This document shows positions 60,878 through 64,000 of a DNA stretch of 64,000 nt, one piece after another (the first letter of the stretch is position 1; every line of letters starts with the position of its first letter). Where the stretch lies: contig NZ_QXQB01000002.1 in NCBI RefSeq assembly GCF_003605435.1, positions 186,001 to 250,000 on the forward strand, given 5' to 3'. The notes beneath the pieces are model-generated. The model was given only the letters and a program-made list of their open reading frames with translations, was not told the origin of the DNA and searched no databases. The translations under genes were made by a program, and so were the position numbers. Origin of the DNA: Paenibacillus pinisoli. GTDB taxonomy: Bacteria; Bacillota; Bacilli; Paenibacillales; Paenibacillaceae.

Positions 60878-61999
60878 ATGGCTGCCAAGCAATTCGCCAG
60901 CATGTTCACCGCACAGCTGAAGATGATGTTCAGGGAGAAGCAGGTATGGTTTTGGAATATCTTTTTCCCTATTATCCTAATGGTCTTATTCATGATTATA
61001 TTCGGAGGAAGCGGCTCTAGCAGCAGCTTCAAAGCGACAATCGCCGTAGCTGATCCGGTGCCTAATGCTTCGTCGGGCGCACTGCTCTCGCAATTGCAGC
61101 AAATACCGGTCTTTGCGATGAAAGAAGAGACGCCGATTACTCTGGAACAAGGCAGAGAATGGGTCGAGAAGAAAGATATCGACGCACTGATCGTTCTTCC
61201 GGAGACGGAAGGAGTGTCCGAGGTCGGATTAATTGTGAACCGCGAGCGGGAAGGCAGCGCGACGACTCAAGCGATATCCGGCATTCTGGAACGATTCATC
61301 CAGCAGGCCAATCTTGCCGCTGTCGGCGCTACGGCTACATACACCATCAGCATGGACTCCATCACCTCGGCATCCGACGATACGAATTATCAGGATTTTC
61401 TGATGACGGGCATGATCGGGTTGTCCCTAGCCCAAGGCGGACTATTCGGCATGGTGGAGCTGGTCGATATGCGCAAGCGCGGACTGCTCAAGCGGCTGCG
61501 GATGACGCCTGCCAGGATGGGGCTGTTCGGGCTTGCAGGCATGATTGTCCGCTTGATGCTCGGCGTCATTCAGGTCGTGATTCTCGGCCTAGTCGGCGTG
61601 TTCGCCTTTGGCGCGAATCTGCATATCAACTTGGCCAGCCTGGCGATCGCCTTCTTTGTTGGCGCATTGGTCTTCAATGCGATGGGCTATCTATTCTCCT
61701 CCTTCAGCAAAACTATGGAGGCTTACATGGGCGTCGCCAATATTTCCAGCATGCTTATGATGTTCCTCAGCGGCGTCTTCTTCCCGGTGGAGACTTTGCC
61801 GGAGTGGCTTCAAGCCGTTCCGAAAATGCTGCCGCTCACTTACTTCGTAGACGGTCTGCGCGACGGACTTATCTACGCCAACGGCGTCATGTCCAGCACC
61901 TTCTGGCTCGGCATGAGCATCATGGCCATCTGGGGAGTCGTCTGCTTCCTCCTCGGCTCGCAAATCTACCGCTCCAAATCCATCGCCGCTACGAGGTAG
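60878..61999 (+). CDS. ABC-2 type transporter permease (DrrB/YhgE-like)
   Basis: Permease partner of the preceding ATPase. One N-terminal helix (about 27-45, FWNIFFPIILMVLFMIIFGG), an outside domain of about 130 residues with an alternating strand/helix pattern, then five C-terminal helices (about 175-365) with the ABC-2 motif FFPVETLPEWLQAVPKMLPL near 300-320. Close spacing with the ATPase gene indicates one operon. Substrate may be a drug, lipid or peptide. Confidence 0.87.
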   Translation: MAAKQFASMFTAQLKMMFREKQVWFWNIFFPIILMVLFMIIFGGSGSSSSFKATIAVADPVPNASSGALLSQLQQIPVFAMKEETPITLEQGREWVEKKDIDALIVLPETEGVSEVGLIVNREREGSATTQAISGILERFIQQANLAAVGATATYTISMDSITSASDDTNYQDFLMTGMIGLSLAQGGLFGMVELVDMRKRGLLKRLRMTPARMGLFGLAGMIVRLMLGVIQVVILGLVGVFAFGANLHINLASLAIAFFVGALVFNAMGYLFSSFSKTMEAYMGVANISSMLMMFLSGVFFPVETLPEWLQAVPKMLPLTYFVDGLRDGLIYANGVMSSTFWLGMSIMAIWGVVCFLLGSQIYRSKSIAATR

Positions 62000-62013
62000 C
62001 GGCGATGGTGCAA

Positions 62014-62079
62014 GCTTGCCGCTGCTGCAGTCTGCAGGACATTAATGTGAGCTTGCCGTTGCTGCAATCAGCAGGACAC
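62014..62079. repeat. Two-copy 37-bp direct repeat
   Basis: GCTTGCCGCTGCTGCAGTCT... at 62014 and GCTTGCCGTTGCTGCAATCA... at 62051, both continuing GCAGGACA; period 37. Confidence 0.7.
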
Positions 62080-62082
62080 ATG

Positions 62083-62129
62083 AAAAGGGCAGTTCCAAGT
62101 TGTCGATGACGACAAGGAACTGCCCTTTC
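62083..62129. terminator. Intrinsic terminator after ABC-2 operon
   Basis: Stem AAAGGGCAGTTCC / GGAACTGCCCTTT with an inner small hairpin (TTGTCG/CGACAA); also readable on minus, where it follows the 50-bp array. Confidence 0.8.
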
Positions 62130-62140
62130 GTGCGATTAAC

Positions 62141-62550
62141 GGTGTCGGGCGGCGCTATTTGCGTATTTCTGCCACTTCGACGCGTGTAGCGGTGTGTGAC
62201 GGCGCTATTTTAGCATTTTTGCCACTTTCGCGCGTGCAACGGTGTGTGGCGGCGCTATTTGCGTATTTCCGCCACTTTGGCGCGTGCAACGGTGTGTGAC
62301 GGCGCTATTTTCGCATTTTTGCCACTTTCGCGCGTGCAACGGTGTGTGACGGCGCTATTTTAGCATTTCCGCCACTTTCGCTCGTGCAACGGTGTGTAAC
62401 GGCGCTATTTTAGCATTTCCGCCACTTTCGCTCGTGCAACGGTGTGTAACGGCGCTATTTTAGCATTTCTGCCACTTTGGCGCGTGCAACGGTGTGTAGC
62501 GGCGCTATTTTCGCGTCTCCGACACTTTTTACGTATCGGCGCCTCTTTGA
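62141..62550. repeat. 50-bp tandem repeat array (8 units)
   Basis: GGCGCTATTT occurs at 62151, 62201, 62251, 62301, 62351, 62401, 62451 and 62501, exact 50-bp spacing. Unit: GGCGCTATTTTAGCATTT, then CGCCACTTTCGCGCGTGCAA, then CGGTGTGTGAC, with point differences between copies. After 62521 the repeat decays (GACACTTTTT, CACTATTTTT). No CGAG/CTCG palindrome, so it is a different family from the 51-bp arrays. It lies between convergent genes, before the stop of the CDF gene at 62621. Confidence 0.95.
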
Positions 62551-62620
62551 CATGTATAAGTGTGTAGCAGCACTATTTTTCTGTCTCCCCGCATTAACCA
62601 GAAATTAGCAGATACGACGG

Positions 62621-63751
62621 TTATACCTTCATCTCGGCGTGCTGGAGATGCGACTTTTCCACCTGAATGGTGGTGTGCTGGATTTGGAACTCTTGCTCGA
62701 TGCGTCGCACAGCTTCCTGAAGAACCGCTTGGCTGCTTACGGTGTCCTCAATCAACACATGGCATGATAACGAATCCAGGCCGGATGTAATCGTCCAGAT
62801 ATGGAGGTCGTGAACGTCCTTAACGCCGCTGATCCCGAGAAGCACTTCCTTAACTCTATCCGCATCAATCGTGATCGGCGTTCCTTCCATAAGAATATGA
62901 ACGGTGGACTTGATGACTCCCCATGCGCTTTTCAAGATAAGGAGGGCAACAACAACGCTAATGATTGGATCGGCAATGTACCAGTTGAACAACATCATTA
63001 GAAGTCCTGCTATGATCGCGCCCACCGAGCCAAGCGCATCGCCCAACACATGCAAGTATGCGCTTCGGACATTCAGATTGCCATGAACATCACCCTTGCG
63101 CATCAAAGTCCATGCGCTGGCCAGATTGGCAAGCAAGCCGATGCTTGCGATAATCATCATGGAACCGCTGGCAACAGTAGGCGGGTCCTGGAAACGCTCA
63201 ATGGCTTCGGCTACGATAAATCCTGCAATGACGAATAACGTTACTCCATTCAGCAAAGCAGCAAGTATCTCAAACCGGTAGAAGCCATATGTTTTGTTGG
63301 GAGATGCCGGTCTTGCCGCGAACCACATAGCAACCAGACTTAGCGCTAAGGCTCCGGCATCGCTTAGCATGTGGCCGGAGTCTGACAGCAGCGCCAACGA
63401 ATTAGTGACGAGCCCGCCGACAAACTCCAGAATCATGATCGTAGATGTAATTATGAGCGCTATGAGCAGCCCAGCTTTATTGTTCGGACCATGATGATGG
63501 TGTCCGTGCGAATGAGAATGCCCGTGTGAATGCGAGTGCCCATGATTGTGGTTTTGTGCGTGTGAACCTTTTTGATTGTGAGTGTGGCTATGTGCATGTG
63601 AATGGCTCTGATGTTGCGAGAGTTTACGTTCATGCTTATGTGTATCTGCATTATGGCTGTGCGAATGACCGTCGCCGTGACGCAGCTGCTTCGCATTGCC
63701 TGATCCGACGATTGCTTTGCCGATACCGCCCCTTGTATTTGTCGTACTCAT
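62621..63751 (-). CDS. Cation diffusion facilitator with His-rich N-terminus (CzcD/ZitB-like)
   Basis: Proton-coupled exporter, probably for zinc (also cobalt/cadmium). The N-terminal cytoplasmic tail holds more than 20 His in HSH, HNH and HGH clusters, likely metal-binding. TM2 has SDSGHMLSDA and TM5 HVLGDALGS, each an HxxxD pair, the Zn-type site; compare the Asn/Asp site in the CDF at 8902-9819. C-terminal dimerisation domain after about residue 290. The frame opens at 63805; AGGAGG is 7 bases before ATG 63751, giving 376 residues. Confidence 0.92.
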   Translation of the reverse strand: MSTTNTRGGIGKAIVGSGNAKQLRHGDGHSHSHNADTHKHERKLSQHQSHSHAHSHTHNQKGSHAQNHNHGHSHSHGHSHSHGHHHHGPNNKAGLLIALIITSTIMILEFVGGLVTNSLALLSDSGHMLSDAGALALSLVAMWFAARPASPNKTYGFYRFEILAALLNGVTLFVIAGFIVAEAIERFQDPPTVASGSMMIIASIGLLANLASAWTLMRKGDVHGNLNVRSAYLHVLGDALGSVGAIIAGLLMMLFNWYIADPIISVVVALLILKSAWGVIKSTVHILMEGTPITIDADRVKEVLLGISGVKDVHDLHIWTITSGLDSLSCHVLIEDTVSSQAVLQEAVRRIEQEFQIQHTTIQVEKSHLQHAEMKV

Positions 63752-63787
63752 ACCGTTTCCTCCTCTTGTATCCCTACACAAATTAAT

Positions 63788-63838
63788 ATATGAATATATG
63801 CTCATATGTATTATATGTTATTCATTTCCTCTTGGCAA
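63788..63838 (-). promoter_or_regulatory. Promoter and ArsR/SmtB-type operator of the Zn-type CDF gene
   Basis: On minus TTGCCA (63833-63838), exact 17-base spacer, TATAAT (63810-63815). Immediately after it lies the inverted repeat ATATGA-N8-TCATAT (63788-63807) over the start site, in AT-rich sequence, similar to sites bound by CzrA/SmtB-type metal-sensing repressors. Confidence 0.6.
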
Positions 63839-63860
63839 CTATTGTTTTAAAGCTTTTCAC

Positions 63861-64000
63861 CGGTGCAGCTTCCGCCACGTGACAAGGCGGTCCGGTTGTC
63901 ACCACTTTCGTGGAAGCTACAAGGCGGTTCGATTGTCACCACTTTCGTAGAAGCCGCAGACGGTTCGCGTCCCACCACTTTCGTAGAAGCGGCAGACGCT
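63861..64000. repeat. 36-37-bp direct repeats, cut by the window end
   Basis: CACCACTTTCGT begins at 63900, 63937 and 63973 (spacings 37 and 36), each followed by (G)AAGC and GCAGACGGTTCG- or CAAGGCGGTTCG-like sequence. Shares CCACTTTCG with the 50-bp array on the other side of the CDF gene. At least three copies; the array continues past the window. Confidence 0.75.

Overview
The window looks like chromosome of a spore-forming Gram-positive bacterium, most probably Paenibacillus or a close relative. Evidence: strong AGGAGG-type ribosome binding sites, frequent TTG/GTG starts, moderately high GC, a sporulation-type sensor kinase and KapB, BrxA/B bacilliredoxin, CccB-type cytochrome c, CcpA-, SigD- and PhoP/ResD-like regulatory sites, and many ABC exporters. 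No rRNA, tRNA, transposase, prophage or CRISPR array was recognised, so this is core/accessory chromosome rather than an island.

Layout. 0-7.4 kb: secreted SGNH hydrolase, kapB, MGDG-synthase-like glycosyltransferase, ACT-malic enzyme, 51-bp repeat array 1, MFS exporter, DedA/VTT membrane protein. 7.4-18.8 kb: SH3-NlpC/P60 hydrolase, Mn-type CDF exporter with an MntR-like box, ABC-F ATPase, Gfo/Idh/MocA oxidoreductase, NAPE-PLD-like metallo-hydrolase, Nfu-N/HEAT protein, transglutaminase-like protein, mutY-eda. 18.8-28.4 kb: cytochrome c551 lipoprotein, 100-bp repeat, acpS, a DUF4198-CopC/CopD copper operon preceded by three TTCACA direct repeats, bacilliredoxin-nadE, a tiny 46-aa gene, sensor kinase, alpha/beta hydrolase. 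28.5-37.1 kb: BaiN-type flavoprotein, two MFS transporters, an HTH-DUF2087-GIY-YIG fusion, lactonase, a LytTR regulator with a perfect cre site, aldose epimerase. 37.2-50.7 kb: 51-bp array 2, ABC exporter, SDR-LacI operon, a four-gene NBD-MFP-FtsX-NBD efflux operon whose last ATPase carries an AbrB-like tail, a PadR-ABC operon with palindromic operators, 51-bp array 3. 50.7-64 kb: AEC transporter, YezD, a LuxI/FeeM-like acyltransferase translationally coupled to a chemoreceptor behind a SigD-type promoter, a heterodimeric ABC exporter with one degenerate ATP site, DMT transporter, DrrAB-like ABC exporter, a 50-bp array, a zinc-type CDF with a palindrome on its promoter, and a further repeat array running off the end.

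Functional themes are efflux (MFS, ABC, CDF, RND-like adaptor), metal handling (Cu, Mn, Zn candidates) and signalling. The two most unusual signals are (i) three separate intergenic arrays with an exact 51-bp period and a shared CGAG/CTCG palindromic core, each starting at or near the stop codon of a minus-strand gene and followed by a bidirectional hairpin, plus a second family with a 50-bp period; and (ii) the acyltransferase-chemoreceptor pair at 52453-54512. Functions are inferred from sequence features only; no database search was run.
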